From Ignavibacteriota bacterium (GTDB lineage: Bacteria; Bacteroidota; Ignavibacteria; SZUA-365), in NCBI GenBank assembly GCA_016218045.1, contig JACRFB010000014.1:33356-97355 (forward strand): a stretch of DNA of 64,000 nt. Direction: 5' to 3'. The notes under the pieces were generated by a model. That model made no database searches and was not told where the DNA came from. It worked only from the letters and a program-made list of their open reading frames with translations. A program made the position numbers and the translations under genes. Below, one piece after another: positions 1-8,226 of this stretch (positions within the stretch are counted from its first letter, which is position 1; each line of letters begins with the position of its first letter).

Positions 1-314
1 TTGACGAGCCGCTTGCGATCCTGCGGGATGCCGCGGTAGATCTCCATGCTCCACGAGAGCGAGAACAGCGCCGCGTCCTTGACACTGAGCGTGTCCTGCG
101 ATTCTTCGAAGCGCTGCCGGTAGCGTTCGCGCGCGCTCTGCAGGGTTTCTCGCGATCGCCATGCCACGTAGCCGATGATCGCGAGCACGATGAGCTGCCC
201 GACGAGAACGCCGGAATCGCCCTCCACGAGCGCGTCGCGCATGCCTTCGAGCACACTCACCACAACGATGGCGATGAAGATGAAGAGGAAGAGCTGTTTG
301 CGGTTCGAGGTCAT
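1..314 (-). CDS. Partial membrane protein of unknown function (3' end outside window)
   Basis: I do not recognise this protein. The reverse strand is open from an ATG at 312-314 to the window edge, giving the first 104 residues with no stop. Two hydrophobic segments (about residues 8-24 and 36-52) are joined by a short acidic loop, followed by a charged, probably coiled-coil stretch rich in Arg, Glu and Gln that would lie in the cytoplasm. It is divergent from lysS and shares its 130-base upstream region. The true length and any downstream domain cannot be seen. It could be the membrane anchor of a small stress or envelope protein, but nothing here identifies a family. Confidence 0.6.
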   Translation of the reverse strand, partial: MTSNRKQLFLFIFIAIVVVSVLEGMRDALVEGDSGVLVGQLIVLAIIGYVAWRSRETLQSARERYRQRFEESQDTLSVKDAALFSLSWSMEIYRGIPQDRKRLV

Positions 315-376
315 GCGCTGTGTGCCGGAACGTGTGGCGGCAAACTACGCCGCGGGCCTGCAAATCCCAACCGCGG

Positions 377-405
377 TTGTTTTTCCGCGCATGTGGGCGT
401 ATGTT
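377..405 (+). promoter_or_regulatory. Putative sigma-70 promoter of lysS
   Basis: TTGTTT at 377-382 and TATGTT at 400-405 are separated by 17 bases. The expected transcription start, near 412, lies downstream of the ATG at 393 and upstream of the GTG at 447, which supports the later lysS start. Read by eye, no experimental support. Confidence 0.45.
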
Positions 406-446
406 TCTTGCTTGCCAAATCGCGATTCCATCCCGAGGAACTATAC

Positions 447-1967
447 GTGTCACAGCCCCACGACGAAACAGACGACCTGAACGATCTCATGCTCCGCCGC
501 CGCGAGGAGTATCGCGAGCTTCTCGATCGCGGCATCAATCCGTACCCGTACTCCTTCGACGTCACCGCCACCGCGGCCGCGACCGTCGCATCCTTCGTCG
601 ACGACGCGCCGCAGGGGCCCGACATATCTCTTGCCGGTCGCATCATGGCGCTGCGCCGCATGGGCAAGGCCACATTTGCGCACGTGCAGGACCACACCGG
701 GCGCATCCAGGTGTATCTCAAGCGCGACGACGTGGGGGACGATGCGTACGAGATCATGAAACTGCTTGATATCGGCGATATTATCGGGGTCACAGGTTTT
801 GTTTTTCGCACGCGTACCGGAGAAGTTTCAATCCACGTCAAAAAGCTGGAACTGCTCGCGAAATCGCTGCGTCCGCTGCCCGTTCCCAAGGAAAAGACCG
901 ACGAGCAGGGGAATCGTGTGGTGTACGACCAGTTTACGGACAAGGAACTCCGCTATCGCAAGCGGGCCCTGGATCTGGTCCTGAATCCGAGCGTGCGCGA
1001 AACCTTCGTGAAACGTTCGAAGCTCGTGACCGCGCTGCGCGGTTACCTCGACACGCGCGGGTATCTCGAGGTCGAGACGCCCGTGCTGCAGCCCCTGTAC
1101 GGCGGCGCGGCGGCGCGGCCCTTTGTGACGCATCACAACGCGCTCGACATGACGCTGTATCTGCGCATTGCCGACGAGTTGTACCTCAAGCGGCTCATCG
1201 TCGGCGGCTTCGACGGCGTGTACGAGATCAGCAAGGATTTCCGGAACGAAGGCATGGACCGCAGCCACAATCCCGAGTTCACCATGCTCGAGCTGTACGT
1301 CGCGTACAAGGACTACGCGTGGATGATGGGCCTCGTCGAGGAGATGCTGCACACGGTGAACCAGGCTGTCAACGGCACACCCGTCGTGTCTGTCGGCGGC
1401 GCCGATATCGACTTCACTCCGCCGTACCGGCGCCTCCCCATGTTCGAGGCCATTCGCGAATACACGGGCGAGTCGCTCGCCGGACTCGACGAGCAGGGAC
1501 TTCGCGCGGCCGCCGCGCGCCTCGGCGTGGAACTCGAAGACAGCGACGGACCGGGACGCATCATCGACGAAATCTTTTCGGCCCGCGTCGAACATCACCT
1601 CGTGCAGCCAACGTTCATCACCGACTATCCGCTGGAGTTGTCGCCGCTCGCCAAGAGGCATCGCGCGCAGGACGGACTCGTCGAACGCTTCGAACTGTAC
1701 ATCAACGGTCAGGAAATCGCCAACTCCTTCTCGGAATTGAACGATCCGATCGACCAAAAGGAACGATTCCTCGAGCAGGCAGGACTTCGCGCACGCGGTG
1801 ATGAAGAGGCCATGTCGTTTGATGAGGACTTCATCGAGACTCTGGAATACGGCATGCCGCCTACGGCCGGACTCGGCATCGGTGTCGACCGCCTTACTAT
1901 TCTACTCACCGGAGCCGAATCGATCCGTGACGTCATCCTCTTCCCGACCATGCGCCCGGAACGCTAA
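447..1967 (+). CDS. lysS: Lysyl-tRNA synthetase, class II
   Basis: Charges tRNA-Lys with lysine in the cytoplasm using ATP. The N-terminal OB-fold anticodon-binding domain spans about residues 55-150. The catalytic core carries class II motif 2 ([14 protein letters not shown], about residue 265) and motif 3 ([13 protein letters not shown], about residue 475). At 506 residues it has the usual family length. I chose the GTG at 447: a GAGGAA ribosome-binding site lies at 434-439, seven bases upstream, and the reading frame before it (an ATG at 393) encodes residues that do not look like the family and lies upstream of the likely transcription start. The gene appears monocistronic, with a repeat array directly after its stop. 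Confidence 0.95.
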   Translation: MSQPHDETDDLNDLMLRRREEYRELLDRGINPYPYSFDVTATAAATVASFVDDAPQGPDISLAGRIMALRRMGKATFAHVQDHTGRIQVYLKRDDVGDDAYEIMKLLDIGDIIGVTGFVFRTRTGEVSIHVKKLELLAKSLRPLPVPKEKTDEQGNRVVYDQFTDKELRYRKRALDLVLNPSVRETFVKRSKLVTALRGYLDTRGYLEVETPVLQPLYGGAAARPFVTHHNALDMTLYLRIADELYLKRLIVGGFDGVYEISKDFRNEGMDRSHNPEFTMLELYVAYKDYAWMMGLVEEMLHTVNQAVNGTPVVSVGGADIDFTPPYRRLPMFEAIREYTGESLAGLDEQGLRAAAARLGVELEDSDGPGRIIDEIFSARVEHHLVQPTFITDYPLELSPLAKRHRAQDGLVERFELYINGQEIANSFSELNDPIDQKERFLEQAGLRARGDEEAMSFDEDFIETLEYGMPPTAGLGIGVDRLTILLTGAESIRDVILFPTMRPER

Positions 1968-1974
1968 ACGGGGT

Positions 1975-2032
1975 ACGGCCAACGGCCAACGGGAAACGGC
2001 CAACGGGAAACGGGCAACGGGAAAAGGGGAAT
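1975..2032. repeat. Degenerate word array (AACGGGAAACGGCC type)
   Basis: Imperfect head-to-tail copies of the words CGGCCAACGG and AACGGGAAA start seven bases after the lysS stop and run for about 55 bases. This is one of the short-word arrays found in many gaps of this window. Confidence 0.75.
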
Positions 2033-2125
2033 GGCAGCACGATGGATGGAAGAACAGCGCTTTCCGTATCAGAACATCGCCAGCCCTCCCCAGTCATTCC
2101 TCGTATTCTCATCCCCATTTCCCGG

Positions 2126-2160
2126 TTCCTCACTCCTAGCTCCTAGCTCCTAACTCCTAC
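2126..2160. repeat. Degenerate word array (CTCCTAG type) abutting the helicase start
   Basis: Four copies of ACTCCTA/GCTCCTA end two bases before the ATG of the helicase gene. On the other strand the word reads TAGGAG, the same word family as the array at 59791-59855. The array occupies the place where a ribosome-binding site would be expected, and the mRNA carries CUCCU runs that resemble the 16S rRNA 3' end rather than its complement. Confidence 0.75.
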
Positions 2161-2162
2161 AC

Positions 2163-4376
2163 ATGATCTGGAACGACCTGAATACCGTGCAGCGCGACGC
2201 AGTCCGCACCCTCGACGGCCCTGTGATGATAATCGCGGGCGCGGGAAGCGGCAAGACCCGCGTGCTGGCATACAGGATCGCGTACCTGCTTCAATGCGGC
2301 GTTCCCGCGCACAACATCCTTGCGCTGACCTTCACGAACAAAGCCGCGCGCGAGATGCGCGAGCGTGTGGAGCTGCTCATTCCCGGAGAAGATGCAAAGC
2401 GGATTTGGATGGGGACGTTCCATTCGACGTTTGCACGGCTGCTGCGTCGTGACGCGGAGAAAATCGGGTATCACAAGAGTTTTTCGATCTACGACACCGA
2501 CGATGCGCAGGCGCTGGTGAAGTCGGTGATGTCGGACCGCGGCATCAATACGCAGCAATTGTCGGCTTCCGCAGTCCGGCATGCAATCAGCGCGGCGAAG
2601 AACAAGATGATGGGACCCGCCGACCTCGATGCCGACGCGCGCGACGTGTTCGGCAGGAAGGTGGCCGAAGTGTTCCGCGACTACGAAGCGCGGCTGCGTT
2701 CCGCCAATGCCATGGATTTCGACGACCTGATCCTCCAGCCGATTCGGCTCTTCGATGGACATGCCGACGTGCTCGGGCAGTATCAGAAGCTGTTCCGCTT
2801 CATCCTCGTCGACGAGTATCAGGACACGAATCAGGCGCAGTACCAGATCGTGCGACGCATTGCCTCGGAACACCGCAACATATGCGTCGTGGGCGACGAT
2901 GCGCAGAGCATCTACGCGTTCCGGGGTGCCGACATCCGGAACATACTGGAGTTCGAGCGCGACTTCGCCGGGGCCGCGGTGTTCCGCCTCGAGCAGAATT
3001 ACCGCTCGACGGGCAACATCCTGCGCGGAGCCGACGCGCTGATCCGCAAAAATCCGCGGCAGCTTCCGAAAACGCTGTGGACCGAGAATCCCGAGGGTGA
3101 TCCGATCTCCATCGTGGAAGTTGCCGACGAAACCGAGGAGGCGCGGCGCGTCGTTGCCGCGATTCAGGAGGAGGGGCGTAAGCGAAAGCTGCAGCTCAAG
3201 GATTTTGCGCTGCTGTACCGGACCAACGCGCAGTCGCGCGCGCTCGAGGACGCTTTGCGCCGCAACGGCATCCCGTACACCATTATCGGTGGTGTGGCGT
3301 TTTACCGGCGCAAGGAGGTGAAGGATATTCTCGCCTATCTGCGCGTGCTTGTTAATCCGAGCGACGACGAGGCGGTGGCGCGCGTGATCAATTACCCCCT
3401 GCGCGGCATAGGCGCGAGCAGCATCGCGAAGCTGCGCGAGTACGCGGCCGAGCAGGGCGGGGCGCTGTTCGAAGTGGTGCTCAACGCGGCCACCGTGCCC
3501 GGGCTCGGTTCGGCAGCGGTGCGGCGCATCGGTGAATTTGCAGCGCTCATCCAGAAATACGCGGGTCTGCGCAGCAAAATTTCGGCCGGGGAATTGGCCG
3601 CCTCGCTGGTCGACGAACTCGGGATAGTGGGGGAATTCAAACAGGAAGGAACACCCGAATCGCGCGCGCGTCTCGAGAATGTGCAGGAACTCCTGTCTGC
3701 GATCACCGATTTCCAGACGGCCGACGGCGAATCCACACTCGAACAGTTCCTCGCCGAGGCATCACTCGTCGCGGATGTCGACGCGCTCGACGGCGAACGT
3801 AATGCCGTCACGCTTATGACGCTGCACGCCGCGAAGGGCCTCGAGTTTCCGGTCGTGTTCCTCACGGGAATGGAGGACGGGCTGTTCCCCTCCGCCCAGT
3901 CCATCGACCGCGACGAAGTCGATGAGGAGAGGCGCCTCTGTTATGTGGGCATGACGCGCGCCATGCAGAAGCTGTATATGCTGCACGCCCGCACGCGCAT
4001 CCGCTGGGGCGAGCGGGCGCCACAGATCCCGTCGCGCTTTCTCGGGGAGGTGGATCCGAAATCTGTCGCACGCGAAACGCGCCGCGCCCGGCCCGCGCAG
4101 ACGGAATTTTTCCCGTCACACACGGCGAGGCCGGCGGCCCCGAAAAAACGGACAACTACATCCGAATATAGCCAGGCCGGGGGCGAATCGTATTCCCAGA
4201 CCGACGAGTCATTCGTGATCGGAACGATCGTGCTGCACGCGACCTTCGGCCGCGGACGCATCATGGACCTTCAGGGCTCGGGCGACATGGCGCGGGCTCT
4301 TGTGCACTTCGAGTCCGTCGGCCGCAAGACCCTCGTCCTGAAATTCGCCGGCCTGACCCGCGCCGAGACGTACTGA
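2163..4376 (+). CDS. UvrD/PcrA-family ATP-dependent DNA helicase
   Basis: Superfamily 1A 3'-5' DNA helicase acting in nucleotide excision and replication repair. Residues 24-31 are the Walker A loop (AGAGSGKT). Motif II appears as VDEYQDTNQ near residue 217, the QNYRST motif near 280, and motif VI as RRLCYVGMTRA near residue 590. The C-terminal tail (VLHATFGRGRI and following) is the Tudor-like RNA-polymerase-interacting tail typical of PcrA. 737 residues is normal for the family. No Shine-Dalgarno sequence is visible before the ATG because a CTCCTA repeat array ends two bases upstream. The gene converges with the rhodanese cassette. UvrD and PcrA cannot be told apart by eye. Confidence 0.93.
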   Translation: MIWNDLNTVQRDAVRTLDGPVMIIAGAGSGKTRVLAYRIAYLLQCGVPAHNILALTFTNKAAREMRERVELLIPGEDAKRIWMGTFHSTFARLLRRDAEKIGYHKSFSIYDTDDAQALVKSVMSDRGINTQQLSASAVRHAISAAKNKMMGPADLDADARDVFGRKVAEVFRDYEARLRSANAMDFDDLILQPIRLFDGHADVLGQYQKLFRFILVDEYQDTNQAQYQIVRRIASEHRNICVVGDDAQSIYAFRGADIRNILEFERDFAGAAVFRLEQNYRSTGNILRGADALIRKNPRQLPKTLWTENPEGDPISIVEVADETEEARRVVAAIQEEGRKRKLQLKDFALLYRTNAQSRALEDALRRNGIPYTIIGGVAFYRRKEVKDILAYLRVLVNPSDDEAVARVINYPLRGIGASSIAKLREYAAEQGGALFEVVLNAATVPGLGSAAVRRIGEFAALIQKYAGLRSKISAGELAASLVDELGIVGEFKQEGTPESRARLENVQELLSAITDFQTADGESTLEQFLAEASLVADVDALDGERNAVTLMTLHAAKGLEFPVVFLTGMEDGLFPSAQSIDRDEVDEERRLCYVGMTRAMQKLYMLHARTRIRWGERAPQIPSRFLGEVDPKSVARETRRARPAQTEFFPSHTARPAAPKKRTTTSEYSQAGGESYSQTDESFVIGTIVLHATFGRGRIMDLQGSGDMARALVHFESVGRKTLVLKFAGLTRAETY

Positions 4377-4400
4377 TCCGCGCCGCGCGCGGGGCGGAAT

Positions 4401-4802
4401 TTACCGGTTGGCGTTCTGGAACGACGAGCGCCACGAGATCATTCCGCCCGTGACGTTGAGGGCCTGAAATCCCTTTTCACGGAGGAAGCTTGCCGCCTTG
4501 CCCGAGCGATTTCCGCTGCGGCAAATAATGTGAATCTCGCGATTTTTATGTGCGGATAGTTCCGACAGCCGCGACGGAAGGTCTGCGAGCGGGATGTGTT
4601 GTACACCGTCGAGCTTGCCGAGCGGTCCCGACAATTCGTCCGCGTTGCGCACGTCCACCACCACGGTGGTCGGATCTTTTGCGAGCTTCTCGCGCAGCGT
4701 CTGCACGCTTACGGCGGTTTTGTCGCCCTCCGCGGAGCAGGAGGCGAGGAAGAGGAACGGGGTCAGGAGCGCGGTTAAAATTCTGCGGGCGATCATATGC
4801 AT
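4401..4802 (-). CDS. Rhodanese-domain lipoprotein
   Basis: A single rhodanese-like domain (sulfurtransferase fold) with the active-site loop CRSGNRSG carrying the catalytic cysteine. The N-terminus is a lipoprotein signal peptide with lipobox LASC, so the protein is probably anchored in the periplasm. The function is likely persulfide transfer or redox sulfur handling, but the substrate is unknown. The ATG at 4800-4802 overlaps the stop of the FmdB-like gene by one base (TAATG); a second ATG two codons later (4794-4796) is also possible. It is the last gene of a three-gene minus-strand cassette (DUF6132, FmdB-like, rhodanese). An upstream extension of the frame to 4964 runs through the FmdB gene and is not credible. 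Confidence 0.85.
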   Translation of the reverse strand: MHMIARRILTALLTPFLFLASCSAEGDKTAVSVQTLREKLAKDPTTVVVDVRNADELSGPLGKLDGVQHIPLADLPSRLSELSAHKNREIHIICRSGNRSGKAASFLREKGFQALNVTGGMISWRSSFQNANR

Positions 4803-5050
4803 TATCCCAGCCCGCACATGCCGCTGGCGCAGGGCGAGGCCGACGGGATGCCGCAGGTGCCTGATGCGCAGCCGTAATCCGACGAGGAATACTGCGCGCC
4901 GCTCACGGATGCGGAGAAGGTGGAGAACTTCTTTGTGTAATTGCGCGATGTGCAGGCGGGGCACACGATCATGTCGGATTTTTCGCTGCCCTTGAAAAGG
5001 ATGTCGTACTTCTCGCCACAGTCGGCGCAGATATATTCGAACATCGGCAT
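4802..5050 (-). CDS. FmdB-family zinc-ribbon protein
   Basis: An 82-residue protein starting MPMFEYICADCGEKYD, the classic FmdB/CxxC zinc-ribbon start. Two CxxC pairs (CADC near residue 8 and CPAC near residue 32) form a putative zinc ribbon, and the Gly/Ser/Cys-rich tail contains several more cysteines. Members of this family are called regulatory from the formamidase operon, but their molecular role is generally unknown. It lies between the DUF6132 membrane protein and a rhodanese lipoprotein, which hints at metal or sulfur homeostasis; that is inference from context. Confidence 0.88.
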   Translation of the reverse strand: MPMFEYICADCGEKYDILFKGSEKSDMIVCPACTSRNYTKKFSTFSASVSGAQYSSSDYGCASGTCGIPSASPCASGMCGLG

Positions 5051-5093
5051 AATCTGTCTCTCTGGGATTGTGAAAAAGGCGATGGAAAAAGGA

Positions 5094-5342
5094 TTAACGG
5101 GTCTTCATCTCGTCCGGATCCGGGGTGTGCTCCTTTGCGGGGGCCGCCTGGGTCGCGATTTTTTTTCCGGGAAGGAGGAAGGTTGCGCCGATCAGCGTGC
5201 CGTACAGCGTGCTGTTGATCCACGAACTCGTGATCGGGCAGGAGCCGGTCGAGCATCCGATGAAATGCCAGTACAAATAGCCGCCCGCTGCTCCGAGAAG
5301 CACGGGAATGGCCTTTTTGCTTATGAGTGTGACGATCTGCAT
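5094..5342 (-). CDS. DUF6132-like small membrane protein
   Basis: An 82-residue protein with two hydrophobic segments (about residues 8-25 and 40-55) around the motif WHFIGCSTGSCPITSS, which I recognise as the signature of the DUF6132 family of small inner-membrane proteins in Bacteroidota and Chlorobi. Members often sit next to rhodanese or sulfur-trafficking genes, as here; the function is unknown. I chose the ATG at 5340-5342 because AAGGAA lies a few bases upstream; the longer open frame to 5438 encodes an unlikely N-terminus. First gene of the DUF6132-FmdB-rhodanese cassette. Confidence 0.85.
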   Translation of the reverse strand: MQIVTLISKKAIPVLLGAAGGYLYWHFIGCSTGSCPITSSWINSTLYGTLIGATFLLPGKKIATQAAPAKEHTPDPDEMKTR

Positions 5343-5449
5343 GTCATGTTCCTTGTGGCCGGCGTGGTGAGTTCCGTCGGTGTCCGTATATGATGCAGTC
5401 CACCGGGTGGAGGATTCCGGCGGTGGACGGTTCAGCACGGCTGATCGTG

Positions 5450-5878
5450 TCAGACGGTGGTCTGGCCGCCGTTTTCGAGCGGATCCCCGAGCCAGCGGCG
5501 CACGGTGGTGATCACCTCTTCCACGTCGAGCGGTTTGCTGATGATGTCGACGGCACCGCGTGAAATAAGATCCACCGCGCTCTTGATGTCGGCATAGGCC
5601 GTCATCATGATGGCCTTCGCGCCGGGATCCTTCATCAGCCGCTCGAGTACGTCGAAGCCGGTGATTTTGGGCATGCGGATGTCGAGCAGGGCGAGGTCGA
5701 ATCGCGCGGTGTCGAGAATTTCGAGCGCCATCGTGCCGCCGTAGGCCACCGTGACGTCAAAACCCGCCGCGCGCAAATGCCTCGCAAGAGCGTCACATAC
5801 GACACGCTCGTCGTCCACCACGAGTATGCGGTGTCCCCCGGCCGGCGCCTGCGTGTTCGTGGTCTGTATCTCATTCAT
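5450..5878 (-). CDS. Single-domain response regulator (CheY-like receiver)
   Basis: A 142-residue receiver domain without an output domain. The acidic pair is D22-D23, the phospho-acceptor is D66 in LALLDIRMP, followed by MMTAYAD (conserved Thr) and the ISKPLD lysine. It would be phosphorylated by a histidine kinase and act through protein contacts. It lies 115 bases downstream of the secretin gene on the same strand, so it may be the last gene of the pilus cluster, where a CheY-like protein could steer the motors. A weak hairpin between them leaves open whether it is cotranscribed. Confidence 0.9.
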   Translation of the reverse strand: MNEIQTTNTQAPAGGHRILVVDDERVVCDALARHLRAAGFDVTVAYGGTMALEILDTARFDLALLDIRMPKITGFDVLERLMKDPGAKAIMMTAYADIKSAVDLISRGAVDIISKPLDVEEVITTVRRWLGDPLENGGQTTV

Positions 5879-5911
5879 GCGCGGAAAATACGCTGTGGAT
5901 GAGGGTTTTCA

Positions 5912-5966
5912 AACCCGGCGCAGAATGAGACGCGGCCGGCGTGCCATGAAGGGGCTCGCCGGCCGC
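5912..5966 (-). terminator. Possible weak terminator or hairpin after the secretin gene
   Basis: A 10-bp perfect stem GCGGCCGGCG/CGCCGGCCGC (5932-5941 with 5957-5966) and a small palindrome GGGTTTTCAAACCC (5912-5925) lie between the secretin and receiver genes. No good T-run follows the large stem on the minus strand, so termination is uncertain. Confidence 0.3.
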
Positions 5967-5993
5967 GGATCGGGACGGAAATAGTCGCTGTGC

Positions 5994-7301
5994 TTATTTG
6001 CGGTTCGCCCGCGCGGTCTCGATCTGGCGCAGCAGATTCTTGCGCATTTCGTCGATCCGTTCGGCCTCGAGCTGCAGCACCCGCTGATTACCCTGCTGGA
6101 TTTCGGCGACTTTTCTCGACAAGCGGTCTTCGAGCGAAGGTACAAGGCGCGCCTTCAGGATGATGATGAGTTCCTTCTTGTTCAGCTTCTCCTCGTCGTA
6201 GCCGAAGAGGTAGCGCAGACCAAGCACCCACCAGGGCAGGTCCTTCAGAATCGGGATGCCGCGGCGCACCGCCTGCACGTCGTTCGTGTACAGGCCGCCG
6301 ACCACGGTCTCCTCGCCGTCGATGAGAATCACCGAGGTATTCGCGAGGGTCTTGTTGACGATGGTCGACACGGGATCGGGTATGACGCTGCTGCGTTCCG
6401 CCGAAATCTTCAGATGGACGAATTCCAGCGAGTCCTGCTTCATGATCACGGGTGTCACGTTGATGATGGTACCCGCGCTATAGAACTTCTCCGTCGTGTT
6501 CCCCGACATGTCGCGCTGCTTCACCGAGAAGTCCTGTCCCACATGGATGCGTCCTTCCTCGCCCGAACGCACGGTGATCGACGGACTCGAAATCAGATCG
6601 CCGAGATTTTCGGATTCCATCGCCTTGATCCATGCGTGCAGCGATGTTTTGCCGCCGTTTGCGGTGTAGGTGAGCTCGTTCATCATGCCGAACTGAATGT
6701 CCTGCGTCTGCTCGCCGCTGCCGGATCCGCTTCCCGAACTGCTCGATGCGCCGACGTCGAGATTCACGACACCGGATTTTGTGATGAGCGACGGCGCGAC
6801 GTTCAGGAAATCCCAGTTCACGCCGAGCTGTTCCATCTCCGAACGGTTCGCCTCGAAAAACACCGCGGAGATCTCCACTTCACGCGTCGAGATGGCCTGC
6901 TTCGCCGAAAGGTTGAGACTGTCGGCCTTGCCCGACAATGAATAAATACGCACGTAGTCGGGGTTCTCCACGTACCAGAAGTTGTTCACGCGGAGCACGA
7001 GGTCGAAGGCGTCACGCCAGTACATGCCCGGGATGTTGATGCCGATCGTGCGCGAATCGACCGTCTTCGAACCGGGTGCGGAAGTGGCCAGGGCCTCCTC
7101 GTACACGAGCGGCTTCGAGGCGAAGCGTTTGAAGGCGTTCGAGAAGATCTGCATCGCTTTTGCGAAGGGCGTGTCGCCCGTCATCGCCAGCGTTTCCTCG
7201 GGGGGTGTATAGTCCCGCGGGACGGGTTTGTCCTGGGCATGCAGCGCGGTGACGCCGAGCAGCACCACGATCAGGCATGCGCGTAACAGGTGAGCGTTCA
7301 T
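5994..7301 (-). CDS. pilQ: Type IV pilus secretin (PilQ/GspD-like)
   Basis: Outer-membrane secretin channel through which the pilus passes. It has a signal peptide (cleavage probably after HAQ near residue 23), a short N-domain (about 30-130), a Ser/Gly-rich loop in the barrel region, the VGGL block and the C-terminal signature GIPILKDLPWWVLG. At 435 residues it is short for PilQ because AMIN domains and extra N-domains are missing. A charged helical tail (about residues 390-435) follows the barrel and may be a coiled coil. The start overlaps the stop of the PilO/PilP-like gene by 4 bases (ATGA), so the two are translationally coupled. Confidence 0.9.
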   Translation of the reverse strand: MNAHLLRACLIVVLLGVTALHAQDKPVPRDYTPPEETLAMTGDTPFAKAMQIFSNAFKRFASKPLVYEEALATSAPGSKTVDSRTIGINIPGMYWRDAFDLVLRVNNFWYVENPDYVRIYSLSGKADSLNLSAKQAISTREVEISAVFFEANRSEMEQLGVNWDFLNVAPSLITKSGVVNLDVGASSSSGSGSGSGEQTQDIQFGMMNELTYTANGGKTSLHAWIKAMESENLGDLISSPSITVRSGEEGRIHVGQDFSVKQRDMSGNTTEKFYSAGTIINVTPVIMKQDSLEFVHLKISAERSSVIPDPVSTIVNKTLANTSVILIDGEETVVGGLYTNDVQAVRRGIPILKDLPWWVLGLRYLFGYDEEKLNKKELIIILKARLVPSLEDRLSRKVAEIQQGNQRVLQLEAERIDEMRKNLLRQIETARANRK

Positions 7302-8221
7302 GACTTCGGCCTTTTTACTTGCTTGGGAAGTTCAACATTGGTCTGGAATCGGAGTGTCAGCATGTAGCGTTCGACGATGCCGCCCTTGTTGAGCAGGAAC
7401 AACACCTGCCTGCGCTCGGGCATGATCTTGCTGACGTAGCCGAGATACACCTCGTCGCCTTCGGTGAGCATGACCAACTGATTGTGCTGATCGCTGATGA
7501 AGGCGCGTCCCTTCATGACGGCCAGCAGCGTCGAATTCTCGACATCGGGCAGGTCGTACACGTTGGGCGGAATCTCGGGATTGACGAGCGAAAGGAAGGG
7601 ATTGTAAGTGATCGGCTGGAACACGACATCGCGCAGCGCGGGCGCCTTCGCGCTGTCGGCAAAGGCCGTCTGCGCGGTGTAATAGGCGAGCACGTCGGCG
7701 TCGAATTGTACCGTATGATCGATGGTGCCGCGGTCCTTGTCCACGCTGTGCACCTCACGGATGTCGACGTTGATCAGCTTCATCAGCTTCGGCCCGTGTT
7801 CGATGTACTGAATCATGCGCGCCAGACTGAAGAAGGGGCCCTGTCCGGAGATGTGGTAGCGCACGTATCCGCAGCCGTCCTGTTCAACCTTCTCCTGCGT
7901 CAGGACGTTCAGATCGAGTTCCGGACTCATGCCGAGAATCTCGTTCAGGTACACGTTGGTGTTGCTCGCTACTTCGCTCGCGGGAACCAGTTTCGGGCGC
8001 AAGGTCCAGGCGCCTGTCAGTTGCTGCACGCGGAGCTGTACCTGCGCGAGCCGGTTGTACAGGTCGCTGACGTCGCCCAGTTCCTTTTGGATTTTTTCAC
8101 GCTCGGCGCTGATCTGTTCGATCTTGTCTTCCTGATAGAGGAAGATGTAGCCGCTGCCCGCTCCGGAGAACAGCACGAGGAGCACGGCGAGAATGATGGA
8201 GTTACGTACGGCGTATGGCAT
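7298..8221 (-). CDS. Pilus alignment protein, PilO-like with PilP-like C-terminal domain
   Basis: A 307-residue bitopic membrane protein: a short cytoplasmic start, one transmembrane helix (about residues 9-30), a coiled coil (about 33-70), then a PilO-like periplasmic region. The C-terminal 70 residues (starting LLAVMKGRAFISDQ, containing GDEVYLGYVSKI) resemble the small beta domain of PilP/GspC that binds the secretin. I infer that it merges the PilO and PilP roles, because no separate pilP gene is present and it sits directly between the PilM-PilN fusion and PilQ. The similarity is at pattern level only; a profile search would settle it. Confidence 0.65.
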   Translation of the reverse strand: MPYAVRNSIILAVLLVLFSGAGSGYIFLYQEDKIEQISAEREKIQKELGDVSDLYNRLAQVQLRVQQLTGAWTLRPKLVPASEVASNTNVYLNEILGMSPELDLNVLTQEKVEQDGCGYVRYHISGQGPFFSLARMIQYIEHGPKLMKLINVDIREVHSVDKDRGTIDHTVQFDADVLAYYTAQTAFADSAKAPALRDVVFQPITYNPFLSLVNPEIPPNVYDLPDVENSTLLAVMKGRAFISDQHNQLVMLTEGDEVYLGYVSKIMPERRQVLFLLNKGGIVERYMLTLRFQTNVELPKQVKRPKS

Positions 8222-8226
8222 CGGTC

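Noticed and set aside
393..446. ATG at 393 as the lysS start
   Set aside because: It lies upstream of the likely transcription start and gives an N-terminus unlike the family; the GTG at 447 has a proper RBS.
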